Part shown: piece by piece, positions 24,025-35,659 of the stretch
How the letters are laid out: the number at the start of each line of letters is the position of its first letter
Position numbering within the stretch: the first letter of the stretch is position 1
From: Setaria digitata
Taxonomy: Eukaryota; Nematoda; Chromadorea; Rhabditida; Setariidae
Length of the DNA stretch: 64,000 nt
NCBI GenBank assembly: GCA_003640385.1
Contig: RCAB01000048.1
Span: 1 to 64,000 of the forward strand
Direction of reading: 5' to 3'
Notes under the pieces: model-generated
What the model saw: only the letters and a program-made list of their open reading frames with translations
The model's database searches: none
Told to the model about the DNA's origin: nothing
Program-made: the position numbers and the translations under genes

Positions 24025-26819
24025 TCAGTAGAACAAAGCACGTAATTTCTGCAATCGACCTACTTTTGAGCTGTTGATGCACTGAAGTACAAAATGACGA
24101 CATTGCCATCCATCAGTGTGTCGGCTTATATTTGGGGCAAAGATACACCAGTTATGATGCTGTCTTTCAACATCGAAAAAGTGCCCTCTTAAAAGCCATA
24201 ACCCCACTGTTCTGCTACAGTATGTGCAAACTACAGCATCGTCCAAATATTTGCTGCAATGGAGAAATAAAATGTACCAGTTTCTTGTTGGAACTAGGAA
24301 CATTTCAGAAATAGGAGTCAGACTCCCACGACACTGAAACTAGTTCGTAAAAGAACAGTGCTGATTTGTGTCAGTTTTGAGTTCGAATCACGAGCTCACA
24401 AGCTTCTTTTAGGAATTGACAATATGTCCTTGTCCTTTGTGCTGCATCCACTACTACACCCCCACCGCACTGGTGAAGCCAATTACTGTTTCAGTAAAAA
24501 AGGAAATAAAACGGACCTTCTTTGCCAACCAAAGCAGATAAGTGCTTTGCACTTTTGCACAGCTGTTTCAAGAGCTACAGTTGACGGAACTTCGGAAATA
24601 TCCACTTCGATGTTCTCAAAATCAAGCTTCTTCATAGTTTCATATCTAAAATAAAATAATTTGTCGCTGGTAAATGAGTAGTTTGAACTTCAGTATAATT
24701 ACAGAGGTAGCCGATGCGTGGTATCTCAACTGTTAACGTAAGTTCCTACACCAGCATTGCTATAAGATATTTCTATTTCCTAAATTCCGTACCTCCGTTC
24801 GTTACTTTGGAAATCAACCTTGTGTTCTTTTCCTTTTACTGACATTATTTGCCGATTCGCGACACCCATCCGAGTGTTAGCTACACGCACATACCTACAG
24901 CTCATTTGGGGAGCAGTCCCGTTTTTTTTTAGTCACTACGAAACGATACAGTAGAGGTTGCCACACCTATTTTTCTTTCAAACTGAGCTTTTCATATTAT
25001 CCATCAGCGATAACTCTCGCCACCGTAAATCATGGAAATGGTGATGTCGAAGGAGTAAGTCAGTCAGCTCTTTACCGCCTGTTTTCTAGTTCTCCTCTTT
25101 ATCCTAGTTTTCTGTTAATAGTCGTTTAGATATAGAAATGCTCATGAGTTTCGTCCGAAATATTTTCAACTACATATGAAGTAACACACTTAGTAACACT
25201 GGATATAAATAAGCGTGAGCAACTTCGAGAGTTTGTGTTAACTGAACAATATATAAAGGATGATTCTTGGGTACCAGTTCCTCAGCTAACGAACTTAATC
25301 CCTTTAATATCTCTACATTGCTCATTCACTGGCAAAAGAAACTGAAGAGCTTAGCGTTCTATCCCTTGATGAGTTCATGACTGAAGGATGACATTCAGTG
25401 AATTCCTAGACGACTATTTTGTTAATCCATTGAGAATGAATTTTTGCACACCGTTAATCCAAATAATCGTGCTGGTTCTCTCCGGAATTTATGATCATTT
25501 GTCTATCGGTCTTTGCACTACTGTCCTGGATTACGATTATGTGTGTACTCGCTACTTCACCTATGTAGTTGCGATGAAATCTTTAACAGTCTATCTGAAA
25601 CTAATGGTACGACACTGAATTGCACTTGCAGCTATACTAATAACTGTAATATAACCACGATGAAATGTAAAACTTAACGCTTTCACTGCAACTGAATTCT
25701 CCAGTAAATTGTTACCTTTGATTAACAATATCCTTAGAGAGGACATTTAGCGGTGAGGCATCGCATGTTCCAGAAGAAGTATACCTATATGGACATGTGA
25801 CATAATGTTTCATGGTGACCATGGATACGAGCATTCTGAAATCATGGAAACGACATTCTAAATTCTTCCTTTCCATGATAACTATAACTAGGACTAACAA
25901 ATCCTACCTGTCCTTACAAAAGAAAGTAAGGCATTATTTGGGGAATTAATGATACATCTTGGGAGGAAAAAAGGGAAGAGCAAAAAAAAAAAGGCAAAAT
26001 ACTGAATAACTAAGAAAAATAAACGAAAGCTTAAAACTCATACATTTGTAAGACAGTATGAGTAAAAAAGTTCTCATAAAATGATAAAAGTACCTGACTG
26101 ATTTTTGATATACGCTAATATCAACATGCACCAGCGATGGTATCAAAACACTCATATACTGGCCGCACGCCTCACATTTTACCATATCTGAGGATATACA
26201 AACCCATCCATGTGATGCGAACACTAAAGGAGACAATTTCCCTGGTTTTCCAGCCCATTTCACTGGCTGAAAATTTTAGCTGAACTATGAAATGACAACT
26301 CTTGCAACAATTTTGTTGACAACGACAGGCCAAAGCTCTATGTCAAGTTACTCCAAGCATACCAGTACTGTTACCAAAGTAACCTTATGAGCGACTTCGA
26401 ATTTTAGCAATGTTCACATTATTGTATCAGCGGTCATGCCTTCTATGCAAATTAATTTAACAATATACGGTGAAAGAAGCCAGTCGCCTTCTGACACGTG
26501 CATCCAGTTGATCGCATGCTGATCGACACCTTCCATTCGTAGATAGCCTGAACAATAAAAACATTATATCACGGGAAAATGCCATCATGTTCTTTACTCG
26601 TAGGTGTTCTGAAAAAAATCGAGTAAGGGAAACATCATTAACTGCTCAGCTTACTATCTACAATAAGTACAACAGTACTCCCTGAACTCGCTGAAGGATT
26701 CAAAACGCCCAAATAACCCAAATAGCATACCGGCGTTGCTGTGCGCGAGTTTGTTCATGAACTTTCTGGAGAAGTCTTGAAGCATTTCGTTTCAGTCGAG
26801 TTAACTTATCATCCTTCAT
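24025..26819 (-). CDS. ZC3HC1: ZC3HC1/NIPA-type C3HC zinc-finger protein
   Basis: ZC3HC1 (NIPA) is a nuclear-basket protein at nuclear pores, earlier described as an F-box-like protein. Exons in order of transcription: 26819-26731, 26547-26469, 26266-26094, 25835-25716, 25590-25561, 24645-24517 and 24253-24025, about 282 residues; all phases agree. The C3HC domain starts RRRLASFTPVKWAGKPGKLS and continues HGWVCISSDMVKCEACGQYM. It ends in the H-x3-C pair of TMKHYVTCPYR. The second domain has CKALICFGW, then VVCTYCSRTVGLWLL and the closing ERQHHNWC, the same order as the human protein. The 30-nt exon at 25590-25561 is the weakest part; it relies on an acceptor GATAG and on phase, and an alternative exon at about 25320-25175 also fits. 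The start is the ATG beginning MKDDKLTRLKR. The gene is divergent from MRPS24. Confidence 0.84.
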
Positions 26820-27101
26820 GCTCATTCAGTTATTTTTCATCAAAAATGAATTTACAGATGATGTAAGCAACCTACAAGCCACAATTTTCCAGCGATTTCC
26901 AGCTTCACAATGCTAACAACACAACCCCACCAACCAGTACTAGAACATGTAAGGAGATACAACCGGTAAAAGGTGCCGTGAGCTACTTATTCCACTGATA
27001 CCTCCTAGAGGGTGTCCTTGTACGGCCGGTGTCTTTAAATCTGTGGCGGGGAGTAGGAATGATCAAGGATTATATGGTCTTAGCAAAAACATCGTGTCAA
27101 A
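26820..27101. promoter_or_regulatory. Shared upstream region of ZC3HC1 and MRPS24
   Basis: The two start codons point away from each other and are 282 bp apart, so both promoters must lie here or overlap. No specific motif is assigned. Confidence 0.45.
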
Positions 27102-27990
27102 ATGTCGCAGATATCGTTATGCTTGAACGGTTCTTATCGACGTCATGTATACGTTGGAAGAACACTGCAGGGAAGTATAGGGTATGTTGTTTTGTATGAT
27201 TAATATAATCCAGTCGATTTGAAGGAGGTTTTTCAGATCTTCATGAGATCTCCGGTGGCCCAAAAATTCATAACATTCATAACGCTGAAGGTAATAAAGA
27301 AGTGATCGGAATAATCCCCTTTTAGACAACAACTGGACGGAAGCAGATGCTTACATATGAAATGGCTCACCGACCTCATCATATTGGAGTTAAAAAATCT
27401 TGGTTAACATGGCATTCGCAAAATCTAGAAACGTTTCGGCAGCGTCAACCTGTTGTGGTATGTTTTAAAGACTCGAAGTTCGTACTGGACCATCGATATT
27501 TATGTTTGTGGATAAACAGAACACAATTTATACTAGGGAAATGCGAAAGCAATTGCGACTCTTCAAAATCTGAAACCTAAAGCCTCAAGTTTGAAAAAGA
27601 TTTTACAGATGGCACAAGATGAAATCATCCGTCGTTTTGTTCGTGGCTTTTTCCCGGACTATATAACTGTTGATGGAAGTGAGGTTGGTTTTTTAATTTC
27701 GTAATCTTGTAATTGTAATTTTAAAATATTAGCCATACTTCATTTATTCCAGTACGAATATATTGAATCTCAAAGATTGCTTGGAAATTTTACAGCTGGT
27801 TATCAAAAGGCAAGGAAATTGTGTTCGTGTGACTGGTTTCTTCCACTACCAGAATAGACTGAATATTCGTGAAATATATTGGATGTTCGGATTTACCGAG
27901 GAATTTCTCTCAGTCTTGCTCAAACAGCCGGTGAAACTGGAAATCCAGTTTGTAGCAGAAGAGAAAGACTTAGCCTATAATTATATATGA
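27102..27990 (+). CDS. MRPS24: Mitochondrial small-subunit ribosomal protein S24 (uS3m)
   Basis: Component of the mitochondrial ribosome small subunit. Firm exons are 27326-27457, 27609-27683 and 27796-27990 (133 residues, all phase 0). Signature segments are MLTYEMAHRPHHIGVKKSWL (human: TYEEAHAPHYIAHRKGWL), DEIIRRFVRGFFPD, VIKRQGN and the C-terminus ending KDLAYNYI. The first exon is less certain: ATG at 27102 followed by 15 codons to CAT|GTATAC at 27146 is the only donor there in the right phase, although the stronger-looking GTATGT at 27182 gives a frame that hits no acceptor. That N-terminal peptide (MSQISLCLNGSYRRH) is basic and could be part of a mitochondrial targeting signal. An AATAAA sequence lies about 115 nt after the stop. 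Confidence 0.88.
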
Positions 27991-29200
27991 TCGTTATGTC
28001 TTTTTGAAATTTTGTTTCGGAAACCGATTTACCCTCGACAGTTCTACAGTCCCATCTCAGGTCATTTAGACATAACGATGACTTCTTCACTGTTCATATC
28101 TATAATAAATTTTTTTCTTGAAATGATTTTGTAGATGTATTCTTGAGCTCTACATGTTGAATTGAACAGAGTAAATTCGTGGGAATTCTACTTTCAGTCA
28201 ACTGCAAAGCTGACAGTGAAGTAAGAAGCTCATACTACTATAATAGATATTTCCGGACTAATCGATTGTAAAGAGCCTTAATTTCTTCAGCACATCGTAT
28301 TCCCCCTTTCTAGGTGTGGAATCCAGCCGCTTGGCTAGCGAAGTCATATACAAATCATAATAATAATATATGCATTTGATTTTGGTAATTGACTGTTTCC
28401 TGCTTTCGAAAAAGGTACACTGCTAGAAAAGGTGAAGGCCAACTAGGAACAAAGTTGGAATCGTAACCTTCAACTAGCCTCTAACCTGTCCAGCGAAAGA
28501 TTAGAAGAATATAGTCTGCCCAAAAATTGCGATGTACAGAAAAAACACCAGTGGATGCTGAAGACTTTACTAACGATAAAACGTTCTGTAGGGAATACAA
28601 ACTGCCCAGAGATAATGTAGCCTGCTCGCTACATCACCTCAAGCGCGACAGTAACTGGAAGAAAAATGTTAACATATTACAGTACTGCCTGTGAGAAGAA
28701 TAAAACGATGCTTGATTTGAGGAGGTGGACAAATAATACAAGCACTTGAGCATACTAAATTTGATTTCTTTTATATTTTGCACAACAGAAACTTTATCAC
28801 AGTACAGGAAATCACGAGTCCTTTGTAAAATAAGGAAGAATAATTTCGATAACGAACCAACATACCATACAAAAGTAGTAGTAATATCCAAATGGTGGCA
28901 ACAGAAACGAGTACCACACCTCGAAGATGTGACAGCACTGACATACAGCCTCGAATTTCTTAAAGTGAAAGGATGAATATCACATTCTACAACTCTTCCA
29001 TACTAAACTTGATTTCCATGAATTTAGTGTTCAGAACTGCTTTTGAAATCTAACCACTACTGTAAAAACCACTTTCAAGACCCCAGTAAAGTATGAAAAA
29101 TTCATGGAATTTGATAGGGAAAAGCAGTCGAGTAGAAACAGAAATTTCTCCAGAGATAAATCATAAGCGATAGCTAGAATTCAATCAGGTTCACTTCACT
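27991..29200. other. Convergent region between MRPS24 and CNOT4
   Basis: Open frames at 28634-28891 (-) and 28746-28976 (+) overlap in opposite directions and resemble nothing known. The sequence is best read as the two 3' UTRs and spacer. Confidence 0.45.
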
Positions 29201-30779
29201 TCATCGTTTGGAAACGTATGAGAAACCGGGTGGGGGCATCATCCATTGCTGTGCCGGATGTGAATAGGAACTCATAGATGCTACTGGTGGCGGAGCAGAT
29301 GATGCCATTGGATTCAAAAGCTGTGTCGACATGGGCATTGTTTGATCATAGTTCAAAGCTGATGAAAACTGATGATTGGTAGTGCGCTGCATTTCCATAG
29401 GTGATGTTCGACTGGATGGATAACCTGCAACAATTTTTTCGATTTTTCTTCAAGCGTGAAAACGTAACCATTTTCCTAGTGAATAAAATCAACAAAACCA
29501 CGTTAAAAAAATCCGTATTTCGGAGAATGAAAAACTGACAAACCTGCAGTATTAAGGTCGGGTACAAAACGAACATTTACGTTTGGTAACAATGCCCGGA
29601 AACCTTCTTGCCATTCGTGAAGCTTGGTACCATCAATTTGGTTTGCTGCAGCTAGCGATACGTTTGGGTGATATTGCGTGTTACTATTAAAAGAAGGGCA
29701 TCGCTGTGGGTGTGCTGAACTGAAGGTCAAGTTAGTGGGTGGATTCACGAAACTATTGACTCGAGCCATCTGCGGTTTTGAAGGTGGGAAATATGGATGT
29801 GATGAGAATTGATTGGTGTGAAATACCGATGACAGTTGTTGAGTCAATGTTTGAGCGGTTTGCGATGAAAGTTTCAGTGGTTGTGAAAAACAATCGGCAC
29901 TAGTACAGGAGTAATTATGTGTCGCTGCGGCTGTCAAATCAACATCTGTCCCAAGCAGGTTTCTCATCGACATTGGGGAAGCACCATTTGAAACACCCAT
30001 TGAAGGCCAACCACACTGCATACCCAGTGACATCAGTGATGATACTGATGCCATTCCACCAACACTGGAAAATCATTTAAATCACAAACTACTGAAAAAG
30101 ATGGAAAATTAGAAATTCATCATTAAAGAGTTGGCTAAAATATGCAGAAAAAAATGATAAATGTAATCCTTGCTTCTGTGTTGAGCACTGAGGCAAAACA
30201 GTTTTCTCTTCTTCCAACAAATCTGCTAGACCTTTTGCCGACTCCGAAATAGGATCAAAACCTAAAAATCATTTATTTGAAATCCACTCGATCATACCGA
30301 ATCTAGCAGTGAAATCGTTTAGAACCGATCTACTTTGGTCCCTCTCAAACTATGATTTAAGTATTGCAACAATATGCGCAAAGTTTTGCACGAGAGATTT
30401 TTAAAGAATCTGAGTTCAAAGGAATTCTTAAGAATAAAATGAAATAGCAACCTAAATCATCATCGCTATGTACACTGAGACGCGTGCTTTTCGGCAATAC
30501 TCTAGTTTGTGAGCTAGACAATGAAGTTGAGAAATCAGTGACTACACTCTTTGACGTCAAACTCTCCTTCCCACAAATTCCTAGGGCACGCTGCCAATCG
30601 CATAATCCAGTATCGCTTACTGACTGCGAACTATTATTACTGTTCGACAGGGCCTTCGTGCTGCTTACATCCACCTTATCTTTTGCCTATAAATGCACCA
30701 TTATTCAGCTTCTAATCACCTGGAAACATGAAGAAAGAAGAAAAGGCTGCAGCAAATGTTATAAAAATGGACAGAATAT

Positions 30780-30812
<33 letters not shown>

Positions 30813-33800
30813 GCAGACAATCCGATATCCTGAATGGTAACATCTTGTGTTACATAATTTAGCTTCATAACAGTGAGACCGAGATTAATAGAATCATCAT
30901 AACAGCTGTAAGGCCACTCAGTGTATCGCATCGCCCATGATGGCACTACCTCACCGTTAACACAGTCCTACAAAGACATTCCAAAGAAACCAAAGAAAGT
31001 CATATATCAACCGCCACATCCACCTCCTCTACCACGATATTTGTTGCTGCTAATCAAAAGGAGATAAACGACAAAAAGCAACTAACATTTAAGAACATCT
31101 TCTCTATTGAACCACATGTGGTAGCAATAAGTGGTACCACACCTTGACTAGATGAAATCCATTCTGATAACCGCGATCTAAAGTGTCACACTGAGTTACA
31201 AGTACTTTACTTAGACACTAAATAATTGCTTTTCAACTTCTTAAATTCAGAATTGGAGAGTTCAGTCCAAAGCAGTATAAGAAAACAAAACAGTATCTTA
31301 ACAAATTCAATAGAAAAGGGTCGACTTATCTAAAACCCCACCTTCCTAAAAGAATGAGCATAAGAACATCTGAATAATTTCCGGTTCTAGGGTAAAACTC
31401 GAACTGGCTATTTTCTGACCGACGTAAACGATTTCTATACCTTTCGCACTCGCTTTTTTTCCTTCTTGGAAAGAGAATAGCTAATTGAAATCAAAATAAG
31501 GACAACTGTGCAGATGGGGGAACTGATTTCTAATTAATGCTATTTATTCTCAGCCCCTGCTTGTCTTACACTTGATCTGAAATAGTCACCCAAACACAAA
31601 CAAATCTTGAATTCACTGCAAATTATTTCACTACCGATGCTTCATAAAACTTGCCTTGAACCAATTCCCTCATTAACTTTTGTCGCAGGAACCACTGCAT
31701 GCTGTTCAAGGATTGCTGACGACGGTGCATCATTTGTGTTTCCCAGCGCTTTATCAAGCTGAGATCGCACCTGAAACTCCTCTCTGAGAAATGCAAAATT
31801 AATAGTCAGAAGACCGAACTCAAGTTTACAAAAAGTAGTCTTAGTAAGCCATAGTCCAGATTCCTTTCACTCATTTTCCAATTTCTCCTAAAAATGATCA
31901 TGACTAATTTTTTGCGTAACTAACCCAACAAAATGTCCACTAAAAAGATAATCAAAACAACATTGGTCTACACCAGCATCATCGATTAAAGACACTAGAA
32001 CATGACTAACTTCGTTTTCTTTATCTGCACCTTTGTTTTCACCAATCAGTTTATTAATCGTTGCTGAACAGGGCTGATTTCGTGGTACCTCTCTGGAAAG
32101 AAAAAAAAAGGCGCAGATTAATCTTCACATTCAACTCAGAACCAATAGTTTATCACGGTGGATGGTTACACATAATTTGGCCATGACGAATCAACACGGA
32201 AAGACCTTGTAGATTTTGTTTAAAGTTCGTAGGATAATGCCTCACTGCGTCTCAATATCGTCCCAAATCCAGTTAAATATAATAAAATATGTACGGTAGA
32301 CTTTATGGGAATTTTTCTACAAAAAATAAACAGAAAGTAGGCTACGAAGAAATCAAAAATTACTAGGGCAGAGGTGGGGAGACCATGACAGCATGCAGGT
32401 GCTGCTATGGAGGATTTATCAGATACTTATTTCTCAAATATATATTCGTTTCAAAGTTGCTGATTACAAGTTTATCGTCACGCAATGGAGGATACTTTAC
32501 CTACCCATTCGCTTGACTTATAATTTTCTTCGTACTTTTGTCATTTGATGATGATCTGCTCTGGGGGATTTTCTGCTTGTCCTGACTATTCCCCACAGAT
32601 GAACGACAATCTGGACCACGCTCCGTGCTTTCACTTCTGAAATTAAGGTAGACACATATATAAAATTAAAGTGCGTAGATGAATTAAAAGCAAATTTATG
32701 GATACAAATAAAACTAAATTAATGGTGGATAAGCAACAGAGAAATCTGTTAATAGATTTTTAACGAGCTTATTTTAGTTTTATTAATTTTCAGCCTATCA
32801 GAATGCACGCATAAGTGAATGAAATATAACTAAGCACATCAAAATACAAAGTTTTCCATAAGTGCTAAAACTATTAGCACATAATCATCCAATACTTTGA
32901 TGGCTTTCCACCCGTATTTGTTATAAATGAAGCCCTCCCGCGTTGACTTTTCTCCCTGAGAGTTGATTCAATCAGCCGCTTCTCGTATTCCGCATGTCGC
33001 CCGAGATGCATATCATCCTTGGTAAAACTGACTTCCGTGTCAGCTACATCATGTAAATACATACATTCCTACAACGAAGCAAAAAATTTTTATAATTACA
33101 ACCTCCATTTTACTTATGAATCCCCACACCTTGCATAATCTTTCCGGAAAAATAACAAACGATCAACACTATGAATCTCTTTAACGAGGTCAGCACAAAA
33201 TACTGCATGGAGTCTATCCTACCATTATTCACACAGTATGGCAAAACAAACAAACCGGTTTATAACATGGCTGACTGCGAAGGAAATTTGTACAATATTT
33301 TGTTGTCCCAAGTGATGCTTTCACAATTCGTCCATCCAACTGTGCATTATTAACGGCCTAAAAAAAGAACCTGCATCCCCAAATTTATTGGTCCACTTCA
33401 ACATAAGAATACAATATCCCTCAATGGACTTTTCCAAAAAACTTTAAATAAGTAACAAAAGTCTCGTAAGAAAAATAATTATAGCAGAAACCTGTATAGC
33501 TCTTAGTGCGTCTTCATATCTTGCGTAAGTTACATAGGCAGTGCACGATGCCGACTGTGGACCATTTGATGTCGGTGATGATCCCACAGCAACCTGAAAT
33601 ATGTGTACGTTGCTAACAAAGCTGTGTCACATTCTATATTACTATATGGAATAAAAGAATAAAAGTGACCTTCAGTATGCGGCCGTACTTTCCAAAATAC
33701 TCGGGCTTCTTCAATGTTTCTGGATCCGCAACTCTAGCTGACAAACCCACTACATAAACGAGATTCTTTTGTAGCACCCTGGAAAGGGAAATAATAATGA

Positions 33801-34697
33801 GGGCATAACATTTAGACTTGGAATATTTTCTTTGGTTTTCAATCTATCATGTAAACTAGCCTGTATGAAGAAAGATGTTTCCTGGATTCGCAGATCTTGA
33901 TCTTTTGTTGCTGTTGTTTTTGCCGTTTTTCGGTTTTCATCTTCTGAACATCTGAAGCAGTCAGAGGTTTGAAGTTGACAGGATCTTCCGGGTACGGTTG
34001 TCTACATGCTGGACATAATCCATTCTCATCAGTTCGTAATCGATGCCAGCAAAATCTACATATCTGAAATTATGAGCAACTACTTAACATAAGAGGGGCA
34101 GGATTATTCTACGCAGCCCGCACAATTGTAATAAAGCCAATATGTTTGAGGTATAACCGTAAATGGAATCTCAATTACAAAACAAACAGCAGATCTTGAA
34201 AAGAAAAAATACGGACTTGATTTAATTTAGCGACGTATTAGATAACGTCACTTATTCCTACCTGATATTCACACTTGCACGGATAGAAATTGATGTCGTC
34301 AATTTCGAGTGGCTCCATGCACAAAGGACACTGAAAAATATCGTATCTACAGTTACTGAGAGCAGTGAGCAAAATACCCGAGAATGCCCGTGAAACACGG
34401 AACAGGAGTGATTCCGGATCCTTGGAAATATGTTTGACAGTGAATACAGATTACGGTTTGTTTAAGGAAAAACGGATAAAGACTATTTCTGCAGGCAAGC
34501 CAACAGTTAATGTGGACGTTGTCATAATGAACTTAATGGAAACGGAAAAAGTTTTTATAAAAGTGTATGAAACAGAGATTTGAGGGGAATGAAAACATAA
34601 CATTCTAGCTAAACACAACTTCACCACTTCTGTAACGATCAGCAAACGGAGATGAAAAAACACATGCCTCTTTATCGGATTGTTCATCACTCGACAT
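29201..34697 (-). CDS. CNOT4 (ntl-4): CNOT4, RING E3 ligase subunit of CCR4-NOT
   Basis: E3 ubiquitin ligase linked to the CCR4-NOT mRNA decay complex and to ribosome quality control. Fourteen exons: 34697-34662, 34330-34262, 34063-33861, 33778-33670, 33593-33492, 33357-33256, 33068-32881, 32636-32505, 32092-32011, 31770-31678, 30686-30452, 30261-30189, 30064-29544 and 29424-29201; about 722 residues with every phase consistent. N-terminal C4C4 RING: CPLCMEPLEIDDINFYPCKC, then CRFCWHR and CPACRQPYPEDP. Next come a basic coiled coil (KMKTEKRQKQQQQK), an RRM (QKNLVYVVGLSARVADPE through EDALRAIQAVNN) and a CCCH finger (CYKPECMYLH). The tail is long, Ser/Asn/Pro-rich and probably disordered, with the conserved short motif DDDLGFDPISESAKGLADLL. 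The intron after exon 3 starts GC (ACAG then GCTAGT). A 30-nt poly-A lies just upstream of exon 11. Confidence 0.95.
30781..30810. repeat. Poly-A tract in a CNOT4 intron
   Basis: Thirty consecutive A on the plus strand (T on the CNOT4 sense strand), about 95 nt upstream of the acceptor of exon 11. Confidence 0.95.
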
Positions 34698-35659
34698 CGT
34701 TTCCCACCTTGTTTAGTAATAACGCACTTCGAAAAACTATAAAAAATTTGTATGACAATTTAAGACATGTTCAAAAGCATAGTGTTCATATGGTCGTTAG
34801 CACAAAACATTCGCCTTAAAAAATGCTTTTTTACCAAAAGTGAACTTTCCAATTGTTCTGTAGAAAATCTACTTCCTGGAAACTTCTCCCTTTTCAAGGA
34901 AAGTAAAACGTAGAACCAACGCAACAAGATGTAAACCAGCTCTTCCTTTTTCGGATTCTCAAAACTTCATCTTCACAATGTCAGTGGGAGGCATTTTGTT
35001 CATGATGGCAGATAGCACAGGAAATGTGCAGAAGTTGAGCGAGATTCTCCAGAAAATCCCAGTGATTACTCTCCCTTCCGTACAAAATAAATACGGAGAT
35101 ACCACCGGGACGAGACGCTAACATCCCACCTCACTCCCGATGCCAACCATGCCACCATCGGGAGAAAACGGTACAGCCTGCCATCCACACTTTCTTACAA
35201 GTGCTTGCTACCAATCAATTACAATATTTCACCCCCACTCGGCCTTTTCCTCTGTGAAACTTAACATCTCGCCATGTTGAGGAGCGATTCAGAGTTGGTG
35301 GGTGCTATGTTTTCCTCCACTCCTGAGGCGTTCTGGCCAACTATTAGCGATTCGACATTCTATCGTTCTATTTGTTAATTCTATTGGGGTTTTCCGGAAC
35401 TCTGATTGTTTTACTGAATCGACGCTTCATATCAATCAGAGAGGAATAAGGATAGCCCAGTTCAGCGGTAATGGGCAATTTCTGACTTCTACAGATTCCT
35501 ATACGTTCTCATTCTTAGTTCCCTCTTTTTACAACTAATAAATGTGTCCTGCCTCTTTCTGTGCATTTCTTAGGCTTACGTGTTCTGATTTTGTTCTGTG
35601 ACGTTCTAGGTGTGCTATTCAGCAGTGCCACTCCGTGGGCTCTCCAACAATTATTCATT
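34698..35659. other. Divergent promoter region of CNOT4 and exportin-T
   Basis: This 962-bp spacer separates two outward-facing start codons. An open frame at 35302-35538 (+) has no recognisable similarity and ends before the exportin start. No motif can be assigned. Confidence 0.45.

Noticed and set aside
24370..24400. A tRNA-like B box (AGTTCGAATCAC)
   Set aside because: No matching A box, acceptor stem or anticodon arm could be drawn around it; it lies in a ZC3HC1 intron.
24358..24654. A 98-codon plus-strand gene
   Set aside because: It is the shadow of the ZC3HC1 exon at 24645-24517 on the other strand, and has no homology of its own.
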